This document shows, in pieces, positions 33,766 through 44,850 of a stretch of DNA of 64,000 bases (position 1 is its first letter; every line of letters starts with the position of its first letter). A model generated the notes under the pieces. It did no database searches. It had not been told where the DNA came from and was given only the letters and a program-made list of their open reading frames with translations. A program made the translations under genes and the position numbers. The stretch comes from Musa acuminata AAA Group (lineage: Eukaryota; Streptophyta; Magnoliopsida; Zingiberales; Musaceae), in assembly GCF_036884655.1 (NCBI RefSeq), contig NC_088354.1, forward strand, positions 16,463,501 through 16,527,500, in the 5' to 3' direction.

Positions 33766-35017
33766 TGTTGAATCTCGGATTTTGATGATGAAATCAATTG
33801 ATGGGTTAATTGATCTAATCCATATTATTGAGTTAAGTGTGCAGGATTAACTACGATAACCAGAAAACACAAAGCAAGAATATCGGAGTCAAGATCGATG
33901 GACGTTTAAGAGTCCGAAGAATCGTCGGAGATGCTGCCGGAACCAACCGAGAAGAAATCAGGAACCTATCGGAAGTTCGCCGAAGAGATCGTCGGAGGTT
34001 CACGGAGATCACCGAGAAGGCTCGGTTACTCGTTAAAGTCATCACAAGATCGGGAGCTTGATGGGAGTCCGTCGGAAGAAGTTCGTCGGAAAGCTCGCCG
34101 AAACAAGACTCGACGTTCGCGGTTGAAAGCTTGCTTAGGATGTGTTTTTGTTATGTAATTCACTTGTAATTAGGATTAGGATTAAGAGATAATCCTATAT
34201 CCTGGTTAGGGGCCAACTGGGCCCAAAGTCAGAGTTGGTTTAGGCTAAAAATTAAGCTAAACCAGCGAACTAGAGAGCCAAGATTGAAGCCCAACTAGTG
34301 GCTGAAAACACTGTAGTTGGGCTGAAAACACTGTAGGCGGTGGCACCGCCTAGCTGGGCGGTGACACCTCCTTGGCTGGGCGGTTGCACCGTCCAGCACC
34401 CGAGTGCTGGGCGGTGGCACCGCTTGGCTGGGCGGTGGCACCTCCAGCACCGGAAACCCTAAGAAAATTCAAATTTTGGAGCCCAAAATTTGAATCCTCT
34501 TGAGGCCTATAAATACCTCTCAAATCTCGGCTAAGGTTACAACTTTTGAGAAGCATTTTTTATTGAGAGAAAAGTCTTAGAAAGTCTTAGCAAGTCTTGT
34601 TTTCAATTTGCTAGAGAGTTCTCCTCCTCCTTTCTTATTGAAAATTTGTAAGAGGTTGAGCTGCTTGTAAAAGGTTGTAAGAGGGGTGTTTACCCTTCCA
34701 TTTCAAGAGACTTGCTAGTGGAAGGTGGGAGCCTCATCGAAGAGGGGCCTCGCAAGTGGAGTAGGTCATTTGACCGAACCACTCTAAAAATCGGCGTAAT
34801 CTCTGGTTTGCTTTTTATTATTGTCATTTACATTACTGCAAATCTACTTACTGCTTTAGTTCCTCATTACTCTTGCTGCGCAACTTTAAGAATACACCTT
34901 CAAGTTAAATTTCTCAAGTTTCGTTCTTAATGTACGAAAGATTTTGATTAAAATCGAAGTTTTAATCCGCTGCACTAATTCACCCCCCCCCCTCTTAGTG
35001 CCGCTCCGATCCTAACA
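33766..35017 (+). repeat. 3' LTR of element D
   Basis: 1252 bp. It matches the 5' LTR except for about thirteen substitutions, one extra C in the C-run (34983-34992, 10 C) and an extra 22-bp GGCGGTGACACC-type unit around 34361-34382. The TATA box lies near 34510 and the hairpin at 34467-34495. Confidence 0.95.
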
Positions 35018-35022
35018 CTTTA

Positions 35023-37090
35023 CTTATCCTAATGGATCCTACTTGAATGGGTACTAGATCTCTATCTAATTATCCTACCTTAATGGATATTGGATCTCTA
35101 TCCAATAATCGCTCTAAGCCCTATTAAGCCTCACCCAATGGATCCAATAAAATAGGGGCTTATTGGATATCTCATATCAAATCCTATACTTGTTACGTTA
35201 TCCATCATATATATATGACCCTTTAGGCCCAATATCAAACTAGCTATGAGTTGCACCTATCAGAATTTCTTTTGACTCAGTAAATTATTATCTCTATAAT
35301 AATTCACTCAACTCATCGACTCTTGATATACTAGGCCACTACGCCATAATCCTCATATAGTATAGGAGGATCTAATCTATTAGACCTATCTACTCTCAAT
35401 TACCATATATCTATAGTTCTCTTATCCATCTAATATCTCAGATATCATATACCGAGTATGATATTATCAAGCTCATACGAAATCTATCTGAATCTCACTC
35501 TAATCGGATTCTCCTCAAGAACTTCTTTCCTCTCAAATCGAATCTCATGCTTATCAGATTTATCATTATCCAATTGACTATGACTATGGATTTGTCTGAT
35601 GAGAGCATATGAGATATTTCTCTCATGATATCGAGAGTGGATTATCATCTATTGATACTCAATTGCCTTTATCAGATTGGCTACCACTCCCGATGACCGA
35701 CTTTACTTGATTTGAAACTTTTAGACTTATAAGTCTGATATTAAAGAATGAAGTACTCAAACAATATATCATTAGTGTCTCAAGTATAAGGACGAAACAC
35801 ACAATTGAGACTACATAATTGTTGTTTGACGATGATGTATCATTAACCAATTAGTATTTCGTAAATGGATTATTTAGTGAACTCATTCTCCAATGAGCAT
35901 CTATACTATATTCCTAGTGTCCCCACACAAGTAGTTATGAGACTAGCTCTCTCCGGACAAGTATATAGTACAACGGTCTGTTCGATTATCTCAATGTTCT
36001 TCTCGAGTAACTTATGACCGAGAATATTTAAGGTCTATATTTAAAGGTAAATTGATCTCATAATAATTCAATTCCTATTATACAGGGATATCACAATATA
36101 TTCATCATCAATATAAAGTGATAAAATATCATAGCAATAATAACAAAAAAAATTATGCAACATATGACACATATCATCACTCGTATAATTAGATTACATA
36201 GCACTTGTAATTAGCAGGGAGGGCAAGAATGAAGAACAACAATCACTAACAGATCAATAAAGTACGGAGAAAGAGAGAGTGAGAGATAGAGCCTGAAACA
36301 AACAGTCTTTCATATCATGAGAAATTGAAGAATGTATTATGTAAGGCATAGTATTATTAAAGTATATTTATATAAAATTTTGTGGGTGAGATTTTTCTCA
36401 ACCATATACTAAAATCATATATTCAAATTATATACTTAAATATGTAATTAATCTTTAAATCATAGATTAATTAAGGATTACAACATAAACATATAACGAA
36501 CATAAAATTATTATTTATATTTATCTTTTATCATATGTAAATTCATATCTTCTGTTTTCTTATACTGTGATGTCAACGGAACGTTGAGCTGACACACATG
36601 AAATTATAAGTCAAAGTTAAATATGAATGTATCTCCTATTCTCAGTGAGATACGGGTTGTGGCCAAACAAAAAGAGACACAGGGAACAACAGTTCCTTAG
36701 GATGCAAATCCCAGTTTTCACCGTTGACTTAATTCGATTGCCGTGAACTGAAAGAAGGCATAAATTTCCATTGCAAATCTCTTCAGCATGAGTATTCCAA
36801 AAAAAATCTCAAAATGTGAGTCCATGAGGAGCTGCATTTTTATGAACTGATCTTAGATTTGTCTGAGCTAATATTATAAATTTTATCAGTCATACCATAA
36901 AGGAACTGATGAATTTTGCAATTATTCTTAGAAGCAGCCTTATGAATAAATTAAGTTTCTGATTTTTTCTAAATAGAAAATAGCAACAAAACTTATCTCC
37001 TTCATTATAATTAAATTGAGATCACATTATTTTTGGGGAAAAATAATATATATCTCAATTTGTATATTAAATTTCTAAACTTGAGTTTTA
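35023..37090. other. Intergenic, repeat-like AT-rich DNA; no gene seen
   Basis: Stop-rich in all frames. 35023-36190 has the pyrimidine-rich ATCTC/TATC style of an LTR read backwards (for example the block at about 35590-35640), but I cannot name a family. 36325-36490 shares ordered words with 2256-2385. 36500-37090 shows nothing recognisable; it lies upstream of the NAC gene and may hold distal promoter sequence. Confidence 0.35.
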
Positions 37091-37151
37091 CATATATATA
37101 TATATATATACATACATATATATATATATACACATACATATATATATATAT

Positions 37152-37235
<84 letters not shown>
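37091..37235. repeat. (TA)n / (CATA)n microsatellite
   Basis: About 145 bp of TATATA with periodic CATACATA interruptions, about 450 bp upstream of the NAC start codon. It yields spurious YIYIYI open frames on both strands. Such tracts are usually polymorphic in length. Confidence 0.95.
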
Positions 37236-37237
<2 letters not shown>

Positions 37238-37550
37238 CGAATAGAAAGTACAGATGCATCGATCCGACCATATCGAAGGAATCGTTCACTGCAGGATGCA
37301 AAAACAAGGGCCCACTGCCAACTCAACTGTCATAATATAGTAGCCTTGATGTGGTCGTGGAAATAATTCTTCTGCAAAGCATCATCATCATCATCTAGAA
37401 AGTGTTTGAGATGAGGTCTTGTGTGCAGTTGATAAGCAAACGTAAACATCCCCGTCTCTGTCATCGACATCGTCTTTTCGTTATACTGCATCAATAGGTT
37501 GAGTCTGGTCCACGCTACTCCGGCCGTCGCCTTCTTTCCGCAACCTTTTC

Positions 37551-37556
37551 TATAAA
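37551..37556 (+). promoter_or_regulatory. Candidate TATA box of the NAC gene
   Basis: TATAAA within TTTTCTATAAACTGG, about 130 bp upstream of the start codon at 37688. The distance and context suit a plant core promoter, but no start-site evidence is available. Confidence 0.5.
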
Positions 37557-37687
37557 CTGGTGTCCCCTCCTGTTATCCTCGCCTCACCACTCCCCTTTGC
37601 TTCTCCTCGGATTCTTCCCTTTTTCCATGCTCCCAAACGTGCGGCGGCTCTCCTGAAGGAGAAGCAAGGGAAGTGCTTACAACGTAA

Positions 37688-38553
37688 ATGAGTCACAAGC
37701 CGAGTCTTGTAAGGTTTGGAGCTCTCAGGCTGCCCCCTGGGTTTAGGTTCCATCCCACTGATGAAGACCTAGTTGTTCAGTACCTCAAGAGGAAGGTCTT
37801 CTCCTGCCCATTGCCAGCTTCCATCATTCCTGAGATCGATCTCGGGAAGTACGATCCATGGAACTTGCCTGGTAATTAAGTGTCAAGAACACCATATCCT
37901 GTGTATATTTGATGTGAGTGATGGCGATGAGATAGCTGTGGCTGCAATATGTAGGTGCATTAATGGAAGGCGATGAGAGGTATTGCTTCAACCGTAGAGA
38001 GGCGAAATATCCCAATGGGAAGCGATCAAACCGGGCGGCGAGATCCGGCTACTGGAAGGCCAGGGGGAAGGACAAGCAGATCGTAGCTTCTGGGTGCAAC
38101 CAAGTGGTGGGGATGAGAAGGGTTTTGGTCTTCTACCGCGGAAAACCTCCTACCAGCTCTCCAACCGACTGGATGATGCATGAGTATCGCCTGGCCGGCT
38201 CTGATGGCAGAAGCTTGGTCTACCCGCAGAGGAAGAACTCAACTCATGTGAGATCCTAATGCCATAGTCAATGTGCAGTATATGTTGGAGATCATGTATT
38301 TCCTATAATGCAGGGTTTGATGATTCCAAGCCAAGACTGGGTGCTTTGTCGCATTTTTAAGAGGAGAAGAGCCCCCATAGTCGTCGACGAGGAGGAGGAC
38401 ATCATTACAAACGACGTCACTGATTTCAGAGATTTCATGGACGAGAGAGAGGGTGATCCGACACCATCTTCATCCTCTTCGCCTGAGAAGAGCTGTGTCA
38501 GAGAGCTGTTTGATGAATCTAGCAGAGGAGAGGAAACTAATTCACCTCCCTGA
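37688..38553 (+). CDS. NAC-domain transcription factor, VNI2/ANAC083-like, three exons, 238 aa
   Basis: Exons 37688-37871, 37955-38247 and 38314-38553, with GT-AG introns of 83 and 66 bp. The NAC DNA-binding domain fills most of the protein: subdomain [24 protein letters not shown] near [20 protein letters not shown] with [14 protein letters not shown] and [14 protein letters not shown] with [10 protein letters not shown] and [10 protein letters not shown] ending [11 protein letters not shown] in exon 3. The usual SGYWKATGKDK core reads KARGKDK, a Thr-to-Arg change. The tail (about 60 aa) is acidic and Ser-rich, as in activation or regulatory tails. The wording of subdomains A and B resembles the VNI2/ANAC083 group, which acts in xylem differentiation and senescence; that role is inferred. 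Exon 2 could instead start at 37970 (15 nt shorter, also in frame). Confidence 0.85.
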
Positions 38554-41388
38554 GGTTGTTGTATCGGATTTTAGAGTCTTCTTACTTCCTTCCTTGAAGA
38601 CCAGATGATATTAAACTTGAGCTGTTAACTCTAGGATTTGAAGTATCCATCTTCTCTCCTAGTGCTTCTTCCTGGATCTAGCCACATGTTCCAATAATTG
38701 ATCGAATCTTTATCCTTGCGTTCTTACTCTGTGTAACATCCTGGAAGTCGAGTGAACATGACAAGGAAGACAATACACTTAATGCCTTGGTACTGTTGCG
38801 TGTGCAGAGACGATGCTGTCGAAGGCAGATGGCTTTACATGCAACAAGGAGGATGTGATGCTGCAGAAAGAGAACAAAAGCTGAAAGGGAGGCATACGTC
38901 CAGGTAGGTTTGTGGATAAGATGCTGCCTCTAGCCATCGTTTAACTCGACAAGAAAGAAGGCCAAATCGCATCAAAAAATGAAACCTACGCCATGAAGGT
39001 AGTCATTGTTAAGCTGCAGTTCTTATTTGGAACAAGAATGTCATACTAATATTATCTTATGGACTCTTTTCTCACAAAGAAAATATGTCTACCAGCAAGA
39101 ATATATAATTTTCTGTTTCTTCACAGCACATCTTACACAATGATATCTATCTCCAAGGTTTCAACTCTTTCTTGATGGATCTAAGAGACATGCATGCATG
39201 AATGGCGCATCTGGGGACCATGGTATCATGTACCAACAAAGCTTTTTGGTGCTTTGCATGGTGAAGCGTCTCGGTTGCTCAGAGACTGTCTTTTCTGGAC
39301 CACTTACAATTACCAATTACAATTACCAATTATCCAAGGTCTGTGAGGAGGAAGTTGCCGAACCCCTCATCAGAAATGGATGATGATTTGGACGGTATTA
39401 TCAGACAAGCTAAAGCTTTAGCGACACTCGGCAGTAAAATTATAAACGTCTTTCCACCATGGAATTCAATAGAAATCATTCCTCATGCTACGACTCATAC
39501 AGTTCATTATGTAATAAAAGATGATTCCTGTGGAGCTCATGACATGAATGCCTCCACCAAGTATCACAGTGTAAAGGCGATACTGCTCAATAAATGAGTC
39601 GACAGGTATTTGGTTGTATCACTTATGATGCAGCACTACATGATCAACGTGTGGGTCATGCAGTCAGATGTACTTAATAAAGCTCCAAATCCGTAGAAGG
39701 TGGAGGCACAACATGGAAGTGACTGAAGCAAGGAATTCAGAGTTGATACATGTTCACAACCAAGTAAAGGTAACTTAATATTGACAGAATTTGATGGAAT
39801 GTTGAAGTGTAGACAGAGATTTTATAATCAGTTCAACATCAAATCCGATTTCCAAAGTGTGAAATGTCTTCTTTGATACACCAAAATGGAAGAACCTGAT
39901 CACGACGGTATGAAAGTTTGAGAAAGAAAGTGAGAGCACCGATATAAAATATATATTCAAGTACATCCTACTACTACCTTGTAGTGAAGCATGGAGCAAT
40001 GAACCTACACGGAGAGGAAGCAGTGTTAAGTTACTACTGACATGGCCTTATTAATTAGGGATCAAGCAAAAACCATTCAGAAGCTGCAACCTTGGAAATT
40101 ATAAGATAAGAAATCAAATAAACAATGGTTCTTATCTAATATCAAATGTGTGGTCCTTTCTAGCTTTTCGATTGCTGGAATCCAGCTCATGAATAATTGA
40201 TCTAACTTAACGAACAGTACAAGTCTAAAACACAACAAAAGCCGACCATGTGATTATAATGCCAGCCCACGCGGTTTGGTACCAAAGCACAACCAAGTCA
40301 TGATTCATTTCATTATTGCCAGCATTATAAAAAGCACAAGTTACCATGAGACTTACACCTTCACTGATTACGTATCGATATTATATTATATATTACATAA
40401 CACGATGGAAGAATATACGGCTGTGGACAATTCAATGTCTTTGCACCGATAATGTGTTTAGGTGACCTGTGCCTGTGCATTAAAAAAATAAGACGCATTA
40501 CAACATCTCGATATAGTCGAACTTCACAACCACATGGTCTCATCTTTAGAACAGCCACGAAAGGTCTGTCAACCCGACCCTTAGCGTCAAAAGAAGTTAG
40601 GTGTTCATGATTGTAGATCCACTCGTCGTCCACTGTGGTTGTACTATCCATAGATAGATAGGTGGGGCAATTTTGATTATGCATCGTGATTCCTTTGATA
40701 TGTCTATGGCACCAAAGAGATGTCCGTCTCCATGCACAATCGGGGAGGAGGAACAACATACTCCTATCCCCATATTTTACGGTTCCAAATTTAGCACGTA
40801 AAAGAACGAGGCACGCAATAGGTAACCTTAAAACATGAAGAGATCCTCTAAGATGACAAAGCCTGATAACATAATTGCTTACGTGAGTGAGTCCCCATGC
40901 AAACTGGACAACAAAACCTGCCAATTCTAATTCCAAAGGGGAATGAATACATATGATATTGATTGGAAATGTGATTTGTGGACTGTGATGTACATTACAT
41001 ACACAGTACGACTGTAGAGAGTAACCAAAGAATATTGTTTGTAGATTGCTGACTTGGCTTTCCCCGTATCACATGTCGTTGTTGGCACCCAAAAATAACT
41101 TAAGTCAACCGCTAGGTGAGTCGGATTGACATCAGTGCCCCCGATTCGTGAAGGAAATTGCATCTAGCCCGATAGAGTCGGCCTATATTGTATGATTTGA
41201 CTTTAAATATCATATAATTAATTTATCATTAGCAGTATAATTTTAGCTTATGACTTCTCGTATTCGGGGCATCAAAGCACTTGTGTGTTAGATTGGTTTT
41301 GTACATTCTGCGTTAGGATGGGCAAGAAAGCTGCTCATTTCAGGAGATGTAGGTAATCTCAAGAGTACCGCTGGTCTGTTTATGAACC
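38554..41388. other. Intergenic downstream of the NAC gene; nothing convincingly coding
   Basis: The first few hundred bases probably contain the NAC 3' UTR. An open stretch at 39343-39597 (84 codons) and a 191-codon minus-strand stretch at 40361-40936 have no recognisable motif; the latter is listed separately. The remainder shows no RNA gene or repeat that I can name. Confidence 0.4.
40361..40936 (-). CDS. Hypothetical open frame of 191 codons, unrecognised
   Basis: This is the longest open stretch in the 38.6-41.4 kb interval, starting MELELAGFVV and holding many Cys, His and Arg residues but no familiar motif. No splice context, promoter or neighbouring coding segment supports it. It could be chance, or a scrap of an unrecognised element. 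Another short minus-strand open stretch (40927-41163) overlaps its start in a different frame. I regard protein coding as unlikely. Confidence 0.15.
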   Translation of the reverse strand: MELELAGFVVQFAWGLTHVSNYVIRLCHLRGSLHVLRLPIACLVLLRAKFGTVKYGDRSMLFLLPDCAWRRTSLWCHRHIKGITMHNQNCPTYLSMDSTTTVDDEWIYNHEHLTSFDAKGRVDRPFVAVLKMRPCGCEVRLYRDVVMRLIFLMHRHRSPKHIIGAKTLNCPQPYILPSCYVIYNIISIRNQ

Positions 41389-41518
41389 GGCCCAAAGCCC
41401 AAAGCCCAAAGCCTAAAGCTCAAAGGCGAAGCCTGCAATGACAATAGAAGGCGTTCAAAAGCGTTTCAAGCGTACGTTTCCGGGTCGGTTAGGTTTTTCC
41501 GTGCAGCCCTCCCGCTGA

Positions 41519-41560
<42 letters not shown>

Positions 41561-41600
41561 GTATCCCCTTCACGGTGTCACGGCCGACACATTAGGGTTT
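41389..41600 (+). promoter_or_regulatory. Site II / telo-box type promoter of the TIM8-like relic
   Basis: GGCCCAAAGCCCAAAGCCCAAAG (about 41390-41412) contains a site II element (complement TGGGCC) and then a run of AAAGCCC-like units. A telo-box TTAGGGTTT lies at 41592-41600. Between them is a compound (CT)n(AT)n microsatellite at 41519-41560. Site II plus telo-box pairs are known from plant genes for mitochondrial and translational components, which fits the coding relic downstream. Confidence 0.6.
41519..41560. repeat. Compound (CT)n(AT)n microsatellite
   Basis: About eleven CT units are followed directly by ten AT units, just upstream of the telo-box and about 150 bp before the relic start codon. 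Such a tract is prone to length change. Confidence 0.95.
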
Positions 41601-41708
41601 GAGGGGTTTTGCTTGGTTTGGCAGAGATCATGCTAGGGTCCAAGATTTCGTCTCTTGATCTTGTTTGATTGGTTTTTTTTCTTAGCGTTTTTTTTGTTTG
41701 GGATCACA

Positions 41709-43307
41709 ATGGACGGCTTGCAAGAGTTGCAGGTGTTTCTCAAGCTTAGAAACACGCGATGATACCCTTTCTTCATACTCCTCCCCTTTCTTGATTTTTT
41801 TTGTCATATTTTTTCTTTTTTTTTTTGTGTCATAGTCAGATGAATTTTTTCGCAGTAATTAACGTTATGGTTGGGGTTCTATATGATGCATATTGTTTGA
41901 TTTTGTTAAAGATAAATATTTTTTTTCTTGGTCTTCCTTTTGGCGTATGTGCGATACTAGATGTTGACAGACGTGGTTTTGTTCGTGGATCGTGGATTGG
42001 TATTGGGAAAAGGAAGAAAAAAAACTTCTTTTTTTTCTTTTTGGGTTTTTTCGTTGTTGTTTATGTCGACCGCATGAGTCACAAAGTCAGGTTTTTTTTT
42101 GGGGATCAAATCTAATTTCGATTCCGTGAACAATTCCTTCTAATGTCTGTTTGGATCTTCGTGTATCCATGGACTTTGTAATTCGTGCTACAATGGAATG
42201 ATGAAAATATTTGATAATGCAGCATCTGTCGATGCGATGGTCATTTCCACACGAGATTTCTGACCATTTTCATGATACCTAAAGTTGACAAATTGTTGTT
42301 GATGTCACCTTTTTCTTTCTTTTTCTTTTTTCATTTTGTATTTATACGAATGAATACGCACATTTTATGTGCTTTGTTCACCCATTTGTTCATTGACCAG
42401 CTTTCTCGCTTGACTTCCAATTCGGTCTGCAAGTTATATAACCTTCTGAAATACGAATGATAAATTTGTAGTAATTGTACTTAATCTCTCCATGGATTTC
42501 ACTTAATCCTCTCATGAATATATTAGTAGGGGTGTTTTTAGTTTACTTAGATGGAAGGTATGCTTCCTACCTCTGTTTCATGTGGAAATGTAAATGAAAG
42601 AATTACAATGATAATTGTAGAAGACAGACCTCCTTTGCTGGCGGTTTTGTTCAAAAAAGCTCAGTTGTGCTCGACATGCAAAGTTTGCTTTTTTTTAATG
42701 ATGCAGTCTCACATTCAGTAGCTGATTTAGCACATCTGTATTTTACAAGGTTCAAAAGCTAACAAGAGGATCGGATGGAGTCTATTTTGCTAGTGACATT
42801 GTGTGGAATGGAGATAAATGGTTGATGGATTAGCATGTTTAGTATTTTAGTTTTCTATTTCTTGGGGTTGTTTTATCTGTTTGATTAAGATAGTGAATAA
42901 AATATGATGATTGAATTGTGCTGATGCATAATATGAAAGTGTGCGTTTTCTAGTGTGTTTCATATTGATTTAAATAAAAGATGGGTTGGGATTTACCTTA
43001 TTGATTTGCATTTACTTGTTCTGAATTTTGATAACCAATTTAAAATGTAATTCCCCATTTTTCATTCATTTCATCTGATTTGCTTTACTCTGTAGCAAGA
43101 GAATCAGAAAGCTATGATTAATAAGATGATCGGGGAACTTACGGAGCAATATTGGGGCAAGTGCATCACTGGGACTCCCGGCAATAAGTTCAGCTCACAA
43201 AAGAATCAGTTTGCCTTACCAATTGTGCTCAGCGTTTCATGGAGATTAGCATGCTCATGATGAGAAAGCTTCAGTCCATACATACAGGGAAAGTGGAGTT
43301 TGTTTAA
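41709..43307 (+). pseudogene. TIM8-like small Tim chaperone relic, two exons
   Basis: Exon 1 starts at ATG 41709 (MDGLQELQVFLK, to 41744) and exon 2 at 43096 after TTTACTCTGTAG (QENQKAM ... WGKCITGTPGNKFSS, then CLTNCAQRF and MLMMRKLQS). This is the layout of TIM8, a small intermembrane-space chaperone with twin CX3C motifs that escorts mitochondrial inner-membrane proteins. Three defects are visible. The first Cys of the first CX3C is Tyr (codon 43150-43152). A one-base loss near 43196-43200 shifts the frame before the second, intact CX3C. The family-expected exon 1 end is followed by CT rather than GT; a GT exists at 41733 but would remove four codons. The intron is retained, so this is a decayed gene copy, not a processed pseudogene. 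A stop-terminated tail ends at 43307. Confidence 0.75.
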
Positions 43308-44850
43308 TTGTTTATATTGCAGTCAGAATCCGTTAATTCATTTTCATTACTGTATATATGATATGGTATCAGCATCAAGCTGATTAATTGTTTCTTTAGG
43401 TTGTTTGATTCTTGTTAGAGGTGATTTGAAGTTTTGGACTTCTTCCCTGTAGCTTCAGATATTTTGAATTAACATGATAGATTTTGCACTGGAGTGCCTC
43501 ATTGAACAGCTAAACTTATTGTGTTTGAATATTGTGTGATGAGTCCTTGATGCACCTCGGAATTGTCACACAGTGTGAGGAGAATTTTTTTGAACTTATC
43601 TTGTTAGACTACCATAGAGAATTATGTATATATTATTGATTTTGGTGGATTTTTGAACTTGGTTAAGAATGAGATATTTTAATTTGAATCAAATGCTTAG
43701 AGTTTTTTTTATAATGTTTATAACAAGACCCTGCATATTAAGATGAAAGAAAGAAATAAATCTTGACTTTATCTGAATTGACAGAGAGAAAAGATTGGAC
43801 AAGTGTATATATACCCTGCAAAAAAAACAGTGCAGAAGATCTGAAAATAGAATACCAAAAATGGGCAAATTAACTACAAACACAAAGTGCTATTTCAGGA
43901 AAAAAAATGCTCACTTGGAGCCATAGTTTTTTGCTTTTAAATAAGGGATTGATTGGGCTTTTGACGTACTAATTAGTGATTTAGGCTACTTTTCCTCGAT
44001 ACATGCGTTCACACTCTCTCCGACTACCGTTGCAGAAGACATCATCGGCTCACCGATCAATCGATCATAGTCATTCATAAACGATGACAATTTATGGAAG
44101 ATTAAGTGCAAAGATGACAAAAAAAAAGAGAAAAGCTTAACCAAACAATACAAACCAGTTTTTGCTATCCTACAGGACTTGCTACTTTTTGACCGATGCA
44201 ACAAGAAAAAGATTAGAAGAAAGGGTAGAAAACCTTATTCTTTGGAAAGTAACAGATAGAGAAAAGATGGAAAGAGTGTGGCAAAACATTGCATCACCAG
44301 TAGAAATTGTATCAGTGTGTCACAGAAGAACAGATTCTTTGCTTTGCATCATAGAGATCTGTTCCGGCCTCCCAACTACAACGGATGCTTCTAAGCTTTG
44401 GGAGGACTTCTCGTGGAGACATGAAATATTTCTAAACATCTCTGCACAAGAAATCATCATAAACACGAAATATTTCTTATGGTGAAAGCAGACCTGCAGC
44501 AAAAAGATCAAACAACTGCAATTGCTTCATCATAAAAAGAAAAAAATAGAGAAGTCTCTTAACTATTCATCATCCAAAGCTGAGTCAGATACAAACCCCA
44601 TAGTACTGCAACAAAGAATGCAAAATCCATTCAGGAAATTTATTATGTAGAAAGTTGACGATGTATAGTTTTCTTCCACCTCATAAATACTCCTTTTATT
44701 TTACAAGCAGCATACCAGGTCCCCAGTTACCATTCACATCTCCTAAGAATGACGGAAAAGAAAGATCTTCAAAGGAAGGAAACCAGGACCCACAACTCTA
44801 ACACTCTTTATACACAAAAAAATGGGTAGAGAAGCTTTCTGCCAAATTCC
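43308..44850. other. Intergenic; right part probably the 3' UTR of the PBS1-like gene
   Basis: AT-rich, without recognisable coding motifs. The minus-strand kinase gene ends at 44851, so roughly 44550-44850 is expected to hold its 3' UTR. The open stretch at 44162-44485 (+) has no family signature. Confidence 0.4.

Larger units (their letters stand above)
26868..35017 (+). mobile_element. Complete Sirevirus-type Ty1-copia element D (8150 bp)
   Basis: It has 5' LTR 26868-28096, PBS 28099-28110, gag 28163-29701, protease-integrase-RT-RNase H up to 32740, a 1-kb non-coding tail with repeated polypurine tracts, and 3' LTR 33766-35017. The 5-bp target-site duplication CTTTA is at 26863-26867 and 35018-35022. 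The LTRs differ at about thirteen positions plus a 22-bp unit and one C, suggesting insertion within roughly the last million years under commonly used rates. GGGGGAG polypurine tracts, LTR palindromes and two gag zinc knuckles point to the Sirevirus genus. The only coding break seen is one in-frame TAG between gag and protease. Confidence 0.95.

Noticed and set aside
37011..37335. YIYIYI-type open frames on both strands
   Set aside because: Direct translation of the (TA)n microsatellite.
44162..44485. 107-codon plus-strand open frame beyond the kinase 3' end
   Set aside because: No family wording, AT-rich context, and an overlapping opposite-strand open frame of similar quality.
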